Positions 1-6,974 of a DNA stretch of 18,686 nt are shown here, one piece after another. The stretch is from DASSTJ01 sp035707965. GTDB taxonomy: Bacteria; Actinomycetota; Actinomycetes; Actinomycetales; Angustibacteraceae. The number at the start of each line of letters is the position of its first letter. Within the stretch, counting starts at the first letter, position 1. Below the pieces are notes generated by a model. The model saw only the letters and a list, made by a program, of their open reading frames with translations, was not told where the DNA came from and made no database searches. Where the stretch lies: positions 1-18,686 of the forward strand of contig DASSTJ010000023.1 in NCBI GenBank assembly GCA_035707965.1, read 5' to 3'. The position numbers and the translations under genes are program-made.

Positions 1-1411
1 CCCGCGCCGTCCCGTCGACGTGCACGACCGCCGCGATGCGGTCGCGCCACTCGGCGCGCACGCGGTGCACGAAGAGCATGTACGGGCTCGGCACCTTGCC
101 GTCGAACAGCTCGTCCGCGCGTTCGAGGAGCACCAGCGGAGCGACCGGTCGGAACTGCTCTCGGCCCTTGATGTCGTTGAGCCGCTCGAGGTTCTCGCGG
201 CGCCCGGGGTGCGCCAGCAGGGACCGGTAGCCCAGGGCGCGGGGCCCGTACTCGCTGCGGCCCTGGAACCACGCGACGACCCGGTTCGCCGCGAGCTCGT
301 CCGCCACGGTCGCGGCGAGGTCGGCGGGCCGGGTGAAGCCGACCCGGGCCGTTCGCAGGACGGCCTCGAGCTCGTCTTCGCCCCACCCGCGGCCCAGGCT
401 GGCCAGCACCATGGGCTCGCCCAGCTCACCCTCGGACTGCGACACGTGCAGGGCCGCCCCCAGCGCGGTCCCGGCGTCGCCCGCGGCGGGCTGCACCCAG
501 ATGTCGTCGAACGGTCCGTCGCGGAGGATGACCGAGTTCGCGACGCAGTTCAGGGCGGTGCCGCCTGCCATCGTCAGGTGCTTCTCGCCGGTGCGCTCGT
601 GCACCCACGTCGCGAGCTCGAGCATCACCTGCTCGAGCCGCGTCTGCACGGTCGAGGCCAGGTCGGCGTGCGCCTGGGTCAGGTCCCCCGAACCAGGGGA
701 GGCGTAGGCGTCCCAGTCGACCTTCTCGGTGACGAAGCCTCCGTCGCCGGTGGTGCGCACCAGCTCGGTGAACTCGTCGAGGTGCCGGGGCGTGCCGTAC
801 GAGGCCAGCGCCATCACCTTGTACTCGTCGCTGGAGCGGTGGAAGCCGAGGTGCGCCGTCAGGTCCTCGTAGAGCAGTCCCAGCGAGCTCGGCAGCGCTT
901 GGGCCGCGAGCACCTCGAGCCGGCCGTCGACGTAGTGGCCGGACAGGTGCGACGCCCGCTCTCCTCGGCCGTCGAGCACCAGCGACGCGCTGCTGCGGTA
1001 CGGCCCGGCGAGCCCCGCCGAGGCCGCGTGCGCCACGTGGTGCGGCACGAAGCGCACCCTGTCGGGGTCGAACCCGGGCAGTGCCGTGGCGAGGAAGGCG
1101 GGCGCCCGACGCGCGTACTCGACGCGCAGGTGGTCCCAGGGGTCGTCGAGTGGCAGCTCGTCGTCAGGCGCGTACAGGGAGGGGTCGAACGAGTACGCCA
1201 CGGCGTCGAGGTCCTCCGGTCGCAGGTCGGCCTGCTGCAGGCACCACCGGGCCGACAGCTCCGGCAGCTCCCAGGCCGAGAAGGGCACGTTCGGCTTGCC
1301 GTGCTTGCGCCGGCTGAACCGCTCCTCCTCGGCGGCGGCCACGATCTCGCCGTCCACCACCAGCGCGGCGGCCGGGTCGTGGAAGACGGCGTTGACGCCA
1401 AGTACGCGCAC
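1..1411 (-). CDS. NodU/CmcH-type O-carbamoyltransferase, C-terminus cut off by window start
   Basis: Carbamoyltransferases of this family move a carbamoyl group from carbamoyl phosphate, through a carbamoyl-adenylate, to a hydroxyl of a sugar or natural product. About 470 residues are visible. The start (VRVLGVNAVFHDPAAAL) is the Kae1-like N-terminal domain, followed by AEEERFSRRKHGK. A histidine motif HHVAHAASA is near residue 125, and DGRGE and MAGGTALNCVANS follow. The signature QGRSEYGPRALGYRSLLAHP of the C-terminal YrdC-like domain is present near residue 410. The family is usually 550-600 residues, so only the last part is missing. GTG at 1411 is chosen because GGGAGGT stands eight bases upstream. 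It is divergent from a family-2 glycosyltransferase, which fits carbamoylation of a glycan or glycosylated metabolite. The acceptor is unknown. Confidence 0.93.
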   Translation of the reverse strand, partial: MRVLGVNAVFHDPAAALVVDGEIVAAAEEERFSRRKHGKPNVPFSAWELPELSARWCLQQADLRPEDLDAVAYSFDPSLYAPDDELPLDDPWDHLRVEYARRAPAFLATALPGFDPDRVRFVPHHVAHAASAGLAGPYRSSASLVLDGRGERASHLSGHYVDGRLEVLAAQALPSSLGLLYEDLTAHLGFHRSSDEYKVMALASYGTPRHLDEFTELVRTTGDGGFVTEKVDWDAYASPGSGDLTQAHADLASTVQTRLEQVMLELATWVHERTGEKHLTMAGGTALNCVANSVILRDGPFDDIWVQPAAGDAGTALGAALHVSQSEGELGEPMVLASLGRGWGEDELEAVLRTARVGFTRPADLAATVADELAANRVVAWFQGRSEYGPRALGYRSLLAHPGRRENLERLNDIKGREQFRPVAPLVLLERADELFDGKVPSPYMLFVHRVRAEWRDRIAAVVHVDGTAR

Positions 1412-1535
1412 CGATGGACCTCCCTGTGTCGTCCGGCGACAGGAAGCCGCACGTACGGCCCCCTGGACAACGTGCCCGTCTGCTCGAGCCGTGGCGGACG
1501 CTGGCCCGCTGGCCTTCGCGTCCGGAGGAGGTGCC

Positions 1536-1560
1536 ATACCCCGAGAAGCGGTCGGTACAC
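1536..1560 (-). promoter_or_regulatory. Candidate SigB/SigF-type promoter for the carbamoyltransferase gene
   Basis: Read on the minus strand, GTGT (1557-1560), 15 bases and GGGTAT (1536-1541) stand about 125 bases upstream of the GTG start. Actinobacterial SigF/SigB-type promoters are known as GTTT, 14-17 bases, GGGTAW. The -10 match is exact and the -35 has one mismatch. The window encodes a sigma factor of this family. This is inference from a short motif. Confidence 0.35.
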
Positions 1561-1642
1561 GGCGAGTAGCGCTCTCTCGTCACCCTCCCCGGCCACGCCG
1601 ACGAACCGGCGCTCCGGCACGACGGCGCCTACCGTCGGGGTG

Positions 1643-2563
1643 ATGGACGACGAGAGCCGCGCGGGTGCCGAGGTGACGACGGTGGTCATGACGCGCGACC
1701 GCCGCGACAGTCTGCTGGCGACGCTGACCCACCTCGACGGCCCGGTCGTGGTCGTCGACAACGCCTCGTCCGACGGCACGGTGGAGGCGGTCACGCGTCT
1801 GGGCCGTCCCGACGTCACCGTGGTGGCGCTCGCCCGCAACGCCGGAGCGACCGCGCGCAACGTCGGCGTCCGGCACGCGCGCACCCCGGTGGTGGCCTTC
1901 GCGGACGACGACTCGTGGTGGGCGCCGGGCGCCCTCGCCACGGCGGCGCAGCACTTCCGCGAGAACCCGCGCCTCGCGGTGCTGGCGGCCCGACTGCTCG
2001 CCGGAGACGACCAGCATCTCGACCCGGTGTGCGAGGAGATGGCGGCTGGGCTGCTCGGGACGTCGTCCGACCTACCGGGCGTGGACGTGCTCGGCTTCGT
2101 CGCCTGTGGCGCCCTCGTGCGCACGGAGGCCTTTCTCGCGTGCGGCGGGTTCGACCAGGTCGTGTTCTTCCCGGGCGAGGAAGAGCGGCTGTCGCTCGAC
2201 CTGGCGACGGCCGGCTGGGGCCTGGCGTACGTCGACGACGTCGTGGCTCACCACCACCCCTCACCGTCACGAGGGGACGCGAGCGGTCGTGCCGCTCTCA
2301 TCGCCCGCAACCACGTGCTCACCGCCGTGATGCGCCGACCGTGGCGCGTCGTCGTCCGCCGTGGGATGGCTGCCTGGCACGAGGGAGCACCCGGCCGGCA
2401 GGGGGTGCGCGACGCGCTGCCCCGGCTCGCTCCGGCACTCCGGAGACGACGACGCGTGCCTGCTTGGGTCGAGGCCCGAGTGACGGTGCTGGAGCAGCGG
2501 GCGAGCCTGGCGCGCATCGATCTCTCCGCAGCGAGCGACGAGCCTGCCGCGCGGTTACCGTGA
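1643..2563 (+). CDS. Family-2 glycosyltransferase (GT-A fold)
   Basis: A 306-residue protein with the GT2 layout: a beta strand plus TRDRRDSLLATL near residue 17, the nucleotide-binding strand VVVVDNASSDGT near residue 35, LARNAGATARNVGV near 62, and the metal-binding acidic cluster FADDDSWW near 90. GGFDQVVFFPGEEERLSLDLA near 175 is the usual acceptor-side segment, and an HHHPSP motif follows. The C-terminus is basic and has no clear membrane span, so the enzyme is probably cytosolic or peripherally membrane-bound. ATG at 1643 is chosen because everything upstream in this frame is antisense to the carbamoyltransferase. GTG at 1640 is an alternative. The stop lies four bases before the GAF-ANTAR start, so the two are probably cotranscribed. 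Donor and acceptor are unknown. Confidence 0.9.
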   Translation: MDDESRAGAEVTTVVMTRDRRDSLLATLTHLDGPVVVVDNASSDGTVEAVTRLGRPDVTVVALARNAGATARNVGVRHARTPVVAFADDDSWWAPGALATAAQHFRENPRLAVLAARLLAGDDQHLDPVCEEMAAGLLGTSSDLPGVDVLGFVACGALVRTEAFLACGGFDQVVFFPGEEERLSLDLATAGWGLAYVDDVVAHHHPSPSRGDASGRAALIARNHVLTAVMRRPWRVVVRRGMAAWHEGAPGRQGVRDALPRLAPALRRRRRVPAWVEARVTVLEQRASLARIDLSAASDEPAARLP

Positions 2564-2567
2564 GGTC

Positions 2568-3416
2568 GTGACCGACCACGTCCTGCCGGAGCCGCGCGAC
2601 GACCGCGCGGACCTGCCTCATGCCGAGCCCGGCGTGGCCGAGCTGTCCCAGACGATCGGAGAGGTGGAGGCCGGCGACGCCCGGCCGGTCGGCGACATGG
2701 CCCGCTCGATCCAGAAGGACCGGGCCCCCAGCCCCGGCGACTTCGCGACGATCGCCCAGCAGCTCATGGCGTCGACCAGCGAGAGCCCGACGGTGCGGCG
2801 GGTCGTGGACCTGGTGGTCGAGACGGTGGAGCGCTGCCACTACGCGGGGGTGTCGTTGCGCCACGGCAACGGGAGGGTCGACTCACCCGCCTGCACCGAC
2901 GACCGCGTGGCCAAGGCCGACGCCCTGCAGTACGAGCTGCAGGAGGGTCCGTGCCTCGACGCGATCCGTGCCGACGAGCTGTACGTCGTCCGCGACCTGA
3001 CGAGCGAGTGGAGGTGGCCGAGCTGGGCTCCAGCCGCGGCCGCGCTCGGGTTCGCCAGCATCGTCAGCGTGCGGCTCAGCACGGCGCACGGAGTGGTCGG
3101 CGCCCTGAACCTGTACTCGCGCGAGACGGACGCCTTCGACGAGGACGCGGTCAACGTCGCCTGCGTCTTCGCCATGCACGCCGCCAACGCGCTCTGGGCG
3201 ACGCAGGAGGTCGAGGGCCTGCGCACCGCCATGCGCACGCGGCACCTCATCGGCATGGCGCAGGGGGTGCTCATGGAGCGGCACGGTCTGTCCGAGGACG
3301 CCGCCTTCGAGGTGCTGCGCCGCTACTCCCAGATCCACAACGTCAAGCTGCGCGAGGTGGCGTCCCAGGTGCTCGAGCGCCGGAACGAGCCCGGGCCGCC
3401 GGTGGCCCAGTCGTGA
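2568..3416 (+). CDS. GAF and ANTAR domain protein, putative RNA-binding antiterminator
   Basis: A 282-residue regulator. Residues 1-60 are an acidic, probably flexible N-terminus. Residues 65-215 form a GAF sensor domain (ETVERCHYAGVSLRH, then LQEGPCLDAI and ALNLYSRETDAFDEDAV). Residues 220-275 are an ANTAR domain (TRHLIGMAQGVLMERHGLSE, then AFEVLRRYSQ and LREVASQVLE). ANTAR domains are known to bind paired hairpins in nascent RNA and stop premature termination. In actinomycetes GAF-ANTAR proteins are thought to respond to stress or ligands. No paired-hairpin target is evident immediately upstream. GTG at 2568 follows GAGGTC only closely, so the start is not certain. The protein is probably translated in tandem with the glycosyltransferase that ends at 2563. 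Confidence 0.93.
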   Translation: MTDHVLPEPRDDRADLPHAEPGVAELSQTIGEVEAGDARPVGDMARSIQKDRAPSPGDFATIAQQLMASTSESPTVRRVVDLVVETVERCHYAGVSLRHGNGRVDSPACTDDRVAKADALQYELQEGPCLDAIRADELYVVRDLTSEWRWPSWAPAAAALGFASIVSVRLSTAHGVVGALNLYSRETDAFDEDAVNVACVFAMHAANALWATQEVEGLRTAMRTRHLIGMAQGVLMERHGLSEDAAFEVLRRYSQIHNVKLREVASQVLERRNEPGPPVAQS

Positions 3417-3512
3417 TCGAGCCGCCGTGGGGATCGCACCCGGGCGGCTGCAGGCCATGCTCGACGGACTGACGCTTCTCACCCGAGACGCGGCCGGCAC
3501 TCTGCCCTGCGT

Positions 3513-3736
3513 TCCGTCGCGGCCCAGGGCCGCCAGGGCCACGACAGCCGCAGCGGCGAGGAACAGGGACGTCGGACGCCGCCGCAGGGCCAGCACCGCA
3601 CCCGGGACGACGCTCAGCGCCCACGCGAGCCGCCAGGGCTGCGCCATGTCGCCGTAGGCCTGCCGTACGCGCTGCCCGACGAAGTGGGAGGCAGCCGGTC
3701 ACCGGCTCCGGCGTCACCACCCTCGTGAACCACAAC
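3513..3736 (-). pseudogene. Decayed C-terminal remnant of a family-2 glycosyltransferase
   Basis: The roughly 320-base stretch from 3417 to 3738 has no intact gene. On the minus strand 3691-3736 reads VVVHEGGDAGAGDRL, and a different frame from 3689 to 3513 reads HFVGQRVRQAYGDMAQPW, then two short hydrophobic segments (WALSVVPGAVLAL and SLFLAAAAVVALAAL) and GRDG. Together these resemble the end of a membrane-associated GT2 enzyme: a HxGG-like motif, then FVGxRVRxAYG, then membrane helices. The frame change and an in-frame TGA break it, and no start or own stop is seen. It lies directly after the stop of the minus-strand iron redox gene. The assignment rests on motif resemblance only. Confidence 0.4.
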
Positions 3737-3738
3737 GG

Positions 3739-4899
3739 CTAGCCGACCGCTCGTGCGGCCGGGCCGTCCGACTGCATGGTCGGGTCGACCGGCAGCAGGT
3801 GCAGGCTGGGCCGCGCACCGTCGGCACCGCCCGGTGGACCCGCGGGCAACGGCTGCCGAAGTGCCGTCCGGCCGTCGGTCCACGCCGAGAGAACGTGGTC
3901 GGTGACACGCGCGTCCAGGCCGAGGCACACCGCCGCGCCCAGCAGCACGTCCGCGGCGAGCTCGGGCTCGTCGTCCAGCAGGCCGCCGCACAGGTCCGTG
4001 GCCGCGATCTGCTCGTGGACGGCGTCGGCCTCGACGTGCTCGTCGAAGAACAGCCAGGCGTCCCGCCCGAGACCCAGCCGCTGCATGCCGGACACGTACC
4101 GCTTGGCCGGCAGCGACGATGTCATCTCGAACGCCGCCAGGTGGCCGCAGAGCGCCCCGCGCAGCCGTCGGTTCAGCGCGAACATCGAGATGGCGTTGAC
4201 GCCGGCCAGCACCACTGCCGGGACCGAGTCGAGGTAGTGGTTCGGCCGGTCGTCGAGCTGCACGCTGCGCATCGTCCGCGCGAACAGCTCCTGGTGCATG
4301 CGCTCGGAGCGGCCGCCGCCGTACTCGTCCGACTGGATCTCCACGAGCGCCGCCTTCGCGCGGCCGCGCAGGCGCGGGATGGCGAACGTCTGCGGGTCGG
4401 CCTCCTTGAGCTGGTACGGCGACCGCAGCACGAGCATCTCGCGCAGCTGGGCCAGGGTCGCCTGGCGCGCGACGAACGAGGCGATCGACCCCGGGCGTCG
4501 ACGTGCTCCTACCGCCTGCGGACCGGCGCCGCCGCTGGCAGCCGCCATGCTGAAGAGCAGGGCAGGCACGTCGGCCGGGTCGTCGGGCACCTCCCAGGCG
4601 TGAGCGTCCCGCAGCTGCTCCTCGAAGGCCCGCTCGAGCGCCCCGCGCGTTGCCAGCAGGTGCGGGTCCCACTCCCAGTCGCGGCCGCCGCTCGGCGTCG
4701 GGGTGCACGCGTTGCCGCTGTAGTGCAGCTCGTACAGCAGGTGGAGCGCGAGCTGCACGTCGTCGTCCGCGACGAGGTCGTGCGACGTCGCGACCGCACT
4801 CTTCGCCAGGACAGGCAGCTCGCCCGGAGCGGCGTCGTCGTCCCCGCTGAGCAGGTGGACCACGGCTGCGCTCAGCGGGCCGCGGGGATGGCCTCTCAT
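3739..4899 (-). CDS. Iron-containing redox enzyme, heme-oxygenase-like fold (Haem_oxygenas_2)
   Basis: A 386-residue protein of the heme-oxygenase-like di-iron oxidase/oxygenase superfamily. Visible family features are YELHYSGN (56-63), WEWDPHLL (75-82), VEIQSDEYGGGRSERMH with the acidic and His residues expected for metal binding (187-202), FARTMRSVQLD, GHLAAFEMTSSLPAKRY (252-268) and FFDEHVEADAVHEQIA (284-299). These Glu, Asp and His residues in helices are the likely iron ligands. Related enzymes oxidise or cleave amino or fatty acids, but this subfamily has no established substrate that I know of. The last 50 residues are Pro/Gly-rich. It is divergent from a CDGSH iron-sulfur gene, a recurrent partner of this family in actinobacteria, which suggests electron delivery. 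The ribosome site before ATG 4899 is weak. GTG about 12 codons downstream is an alternative. Confidence 0.88.
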   Translation of the reverse strand: MRGHPRGPLSAAVVHLLSGDDDAAPGELPVLAKSAVATSHDLVADDDVQLALHLLYELHYSGNACTPTPSGGRDWEWDPHLLATRGALERAFEEQLRDAHAWEVPDDPADVPALLFSMAAASGGAGPQAVGARRRPGSIASFVARQATLAQLREMLVLRSPYQLKEADPQTFAIPRLRGRAKAALVEIQSDEYGGGRSERMHQELFARTMRSVQLDDRPNHYLDSVPAVVLAGVNAISMFALNRRLRGALCGHLAAFEMTSSLPAKRYVSGMQRLGLGRDAWLFFDEHVEADAVHEQIAATDLCGGLLDDEPELAADVLLGAAVCLGLDARVTDHVLSAWTDGRTALRQPLPAGPPGGADGARPSLHLLPVDPTMQSDGPAARAVG

Positions 4900-4955
4900 C
4901 CGCTGCTAGTGCCCGCGCGGCGTGCGCTCAAACCGCGTTGACGCTCGCTGCAGAC

Positions 4956-4979
4956 GTGCACTTCGTAGCCTTGGTGTAC
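4956..4979. repeat. 24-nt imperfect palindromic element, copy 1
   Basis: It begins GTGCACTTCG and ends GGTGTAC, giving a short hairpin with GTGCAC arms and one G-T pairing. Copy 2 at 4998-5021 has the same length and matches at 19 of 24 positions. A third, perfectly palindromic copy lies at 18373-18396. It sits in the 145-base gap between two divergent redox genes and may be an operator or a dispersed intergenic repeat. Confidence 0.6.
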
Positions 4980-4997
4980 GCCTGAGCCGGGATGAAA

Positions 4998-5021
4998 GCG
5001 CACTCCGTAGCCATAGTGCAC
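4998..5021. repeat. 24-nt imperfect palindromic element, copy 2
   Basis: It begins GCGCACTCCGTAGCC and ends AGTGCAC. It is in direct orientation to copy 1, with 18 bases between them, and ends 23 bases before the CDGSH start codon. The shared core CGTAGCC and the arms are conserved between the two copies. The short spacing in a divergent promoter region is compatible with paired regulator sites. Confidence 0.6.
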
Positions 5022-5044
5022 GGATGGGCGGGTAGAGAGACGGC

Positions 5045-5242
5045 GTGCGAGAGCCTCTGCCGGTCACCGTGACCGCCTGCCCGGGCGGCCCGCTGCTCGT
5101 GCGCGGTCCCGCCGTCATCGTCGACGAGAACGGCGACGAGGTGGCCAAGCAGCGCGCAACCGTCGCGCTGTGCCGCTGCGGCCTCAGCTCGCGGGCGCCC
5201 TGGTGCGACGGCAGCCACAAGGTGGCGAACCGGCCGCGCTGA
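5045..5242 (+). CDS. CDGSH iron-sulfur domain protein (mitoNEET-like)
   Basis: A 65-residue single-domain protein. The [2Fe-2S] binding motif is complete: CRCGLSSRAPWCDGSHK near residues 43-59, with three Cys and one His as ligands. This is the C-x-C-x2-S-x3-P-x-C-D-G-S-H pattern of the family. The N-terminal half (VTACPGGPLLVRGPAVIVDENGDEV) is the usual small beta domain. It is cytosolic, with no membrane anchor. The CDGSH centre is redox-active and can transfer electrons or clusters. The divergent heme-oxygenase-like iron enzyme is the obvious candidate partner. GTG at 5045 is chosen because no other start lies in frame before the domain. The ribosome site is weak (AGAGAG). It is convergent with the next gene, with a 40-base gap. 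Confidence 0.92.
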   Translation: MREPLPVTVTACPGGPLLVRGPAVIVDENGDEVAKQRATVALCRCGLSSRAPWCDGSHKVANRPR

Positions 5243-5282
5243 CGGGCTGCTCGTCAGGCCGGGCGCCGCCCACTGTGGACCG

Positions 5283-5681
5283 TCAGCCCAGGTAGTACGA
5301 CGGGTCGTCCGCCGCCCACTCGCTCGAGCGCTGCTGGACGACGAACGCCGATACCGTGGGCGCCTCGAGGTCGACGGTGACGGGCGGCGACTGCGACTCG
5401 CGCACGTCGACCACGTGCTCCTCCGGGCCGGACGACGTCACGTCGGCGTGCATGAGGTCGTCGTCCTGACGGCTCTGCGCGGGTGTCACCCAGGGCCGGG
5501 TTCCCGTCGGGCGGTGCTGGCCCGCGACAGTGCCGCTGCGGCGGCTCCCCGGCGTCGTCGCGGCGGTGGACCGGTCACGCTGTGCCGCCGCGGACCGGGC
5601 CTCCTCGAGCTGGCGTACGAGGTCGTCGTCCTCGAGGGAGGCATAGATCAGCCGGGTCCGCAGGTCGATCACGTCGTCCAT
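5283..5681 (-). CDS. Uncharacterised small acidic protein
   Basis: I do not recognise this 132-residue protein. The N-terminus MDDVIDLRTRLIYASLEDD looks like a short amphipathic helix followed by an acidic, helix-prone stretch (DDLVRQLEEARSAAAQRD). The middle (residues 35-75) is Ser/Thr/Arg/Gly-rich and probably disordered. The C-terminal third is acidic with VVDVRESQ and VTVDLEAPTVSAFVVQQ, ending DDPSYYLG. There are no Cys residues, no signal peptide and no membrane span. ATG 5681 is chosen over upstream in-frame starts because AGAGG stands about eight bases before it and the upstream translation looks non-coding. It is divergent from the sigma factor gene and convergent with the CDGSH gene. 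The coding call rests on length, start context and a plausible N-terminus. Confidence 0.55.
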   Translation of the reverse strand: MDDVIDLRTRLIYASLEDDDLVRQLEEARSAAAQRDRSTAATTPGSRRSGTVAGQHRPTGTRPWVTPAQSRQDDDLMHADVTSSGPEEHVVDVRESQSPPVTVDLEAPTVSAFVVQQRSSEWAADDPSYYLG

Positions 5682-6025
5682 CCCGGCCGCCTCTCGTCGG
5701 TCGACCTCTCGGCCGCCCACCACCGGCGGGAACGCCGGTATCCCTCGATGATGCGGCCGTGCGGGCGCGACCGCACCCCGGAGCGCTTCTGTTGCAGGCC
5801 CCCAGGACCGGTGGTTCAGTGAGAGCCGGTGGTCGAGCCAGCGCCCCGGGCCAGTCCGCGCTCCACTGAACGCGCGGAAGCACCCGCCAGACGGCGTGCC
5901 CCTCCACGAGAGGGCGCCGCCCCGAGAGACCGTAGGTGACGATGACCAGCAGCTCACGAGCTCGTCTGCAGAGACCTCCGACACGTTGGGTGGCCGACGA
6001 GAGCACGGCCGGTGCGCAGGGTGTC
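5682..6025. other. Intergenic region upstream of the sigma factor gene
   Basis: About 340 bases between the divergent small acidic protein and the sigma gene. Codons here are atypical for the neighbourhood in every frame (AGA, ACA, CGA and TCA appear in the sigma frame). I see no SigB-type GTTT/GGGTAT promoter, clear terminator or repeat. If translation of the sigma gene starts at 5936 instead of 6026, the last 90 bases are coding. Confidence 0.5.
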
Positions 6026-6916
6026 ATGGGCACGTACGACCTGCCGCTCCCTCGCACGTCGACGCACCCAGGTGTGCACGATGCCCACGACGGCTCGATC
6101 CATTCCTCCCCGTCGCCAGGTCGTGACGAGCGCGAGCGGGCCCTGGACGACGACAGCACCGTCGAGCAGCTGCTGGCCCGCGCCCAGGACGCCCGAGGCG
6201 CCGAGCGCGACCACCTGCTGGAGCGTGCCACGGTGAGCCAGCTGGGCCTGGCCCGCAGCATGGCCATGCGGTACCGGGACCGGGGCGAGCCGCTCGAGGA
6301 CCTCGTGCAGGTCGCGAACCTGGCCCTCGTGATGGCGGTGCAGCGCTACCGGCCCGACCAGGGAGTGCCGTTCGCCGCCTTCGCCGTGCCCACGATCACC
6401 GGCGAGCTGCGGCGCCACTTCCGCGACCGCGGCTGGAACGTCCGTCCCCCCCGGCGACTGCAGGAGCTGCGGGCGCGCATGCAGAGCGCCACGCACGACC
6501 TGTCGCAGGAGCTGGGGCACGCGCCGTCGAGCGAGCAGCTCGCGGAGCGCCTGGGTGTCGAGCCCGACGAGGTGCGGGAGGCCGAGAAGGCCGCCGAGGG
6601 CTACCACTCCCTGTCGCTCGACGCTCCGACCACCACGGCCGATGGTCCGCAGCTGGCCGACTGGCTCGGTGAGGACGACGGCCACTACGAGCACACGGTG
6701 GACGCGCTCGCGGTGCGTCCGCTGCTCGCGCGTCTCGACGAGCGCATGCGACACATCCTCTGCCTGCGCTACTACCGCGGCTGCACCCAGCAGCAGATCG
6801 CCGACGAGATCGGCGTGACGCAGATGCAGGTGTCGCGGCTCATCTCGCAGGCTCTGACCCGGCTGCGTCAGGACGCCGTCGACAGCGATGCGTTCGAGCA
6901 CGCCAAGACCGCCTGA
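6026..6916 (+). CDS. RNA polymerase sigma factor, SigB/SigF/SigG stress and sporulation type
   Basis: A group 3 sigma-70 factor of 296 residues. Region 2 is ARSMAMRYRDRGEPLEDLVQVANLALVMAVQRY followed by FAAFAVPTITGELRRHFRDRGWNVRPPRRLQEL (residues 75-150), the signature of the B/F/G subfamily. Region 3 is near 155-200. Region 4 carries the -35-binding helix-turn-helix TQQQIADEIGVTQMQVSRLI near 255-280. ATG 6026 (AGGG just upstream) is preferred because codons before it are atypical. GTG 5936 and ATG 5942 remain possible and would add about 30 residues. No anti-sigma kinase (RsbW) or anti-anti-sigma gene is adjacent, so its control must be encoded elsewhere. The next gene follows after 58 bases. 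Confidence 0.93.
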   Translation: MGTYDLPLPRTSTHPGVHDAHDGSIHSSPSPGRDERERALDDDSTVEQLLARAQDARGAERDHLLERATVSQLGLARSMAMRYRDRGEPLEDLVQVANLALVMAVQRYRPDQGVPFAAFAVPTITGELRRHFRDRGWNVRPPRRLQELRARMQSATHDLSQELGHAPSSEQLAERLGVEPDEVREAEKAAEGYHSLSLDAPTTTADGPQLADWLGEDDGHYEHTVDALAVRPLLARLDERMRHILCLRYYRGCTQQQIADEIGVTQMQVSRLISQALTRLRQDAVDSDAFEHAKTA

Positions 6917-6974
6917 CCCCACCTGACCCTGACCGCACGTCCGCGGAGGTCCCTGACGACGAAGGAGCACACGC

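Noticed and set aside
20..1640. A long open frame on the plus strand before the glycosyltransferase
   Set aside because: It is antisense to the carbamoyltransferase, whose motifs are clear on the minus strand. The Arg/Val/Gly-rich translation has no domain. High GC creates long spurious frames.
3614..4708. A minus-strand frame overlapping the iron redox gene in another frame
   Set aside because: An Arg/Ala/Gly-rich frameshifted shadow of the iron redox gene that carries none of its motifs.
4956..5021. CRISPR-like direct repeats
   Set aside because: Only two imperfect copies with an 18-base spacer, and the units are palindromic with a third copy elsewhere. There are no cas genes.
5936..6025. 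Extended N-terminus of the sigma factor starting at GTG 5936
   Set aside because: Codons in this stretch (TCA, CGA, AGA, ACA) are unlike the rest of the gene, and the residues are not part of any sigma region. It is kept only as an alternative.
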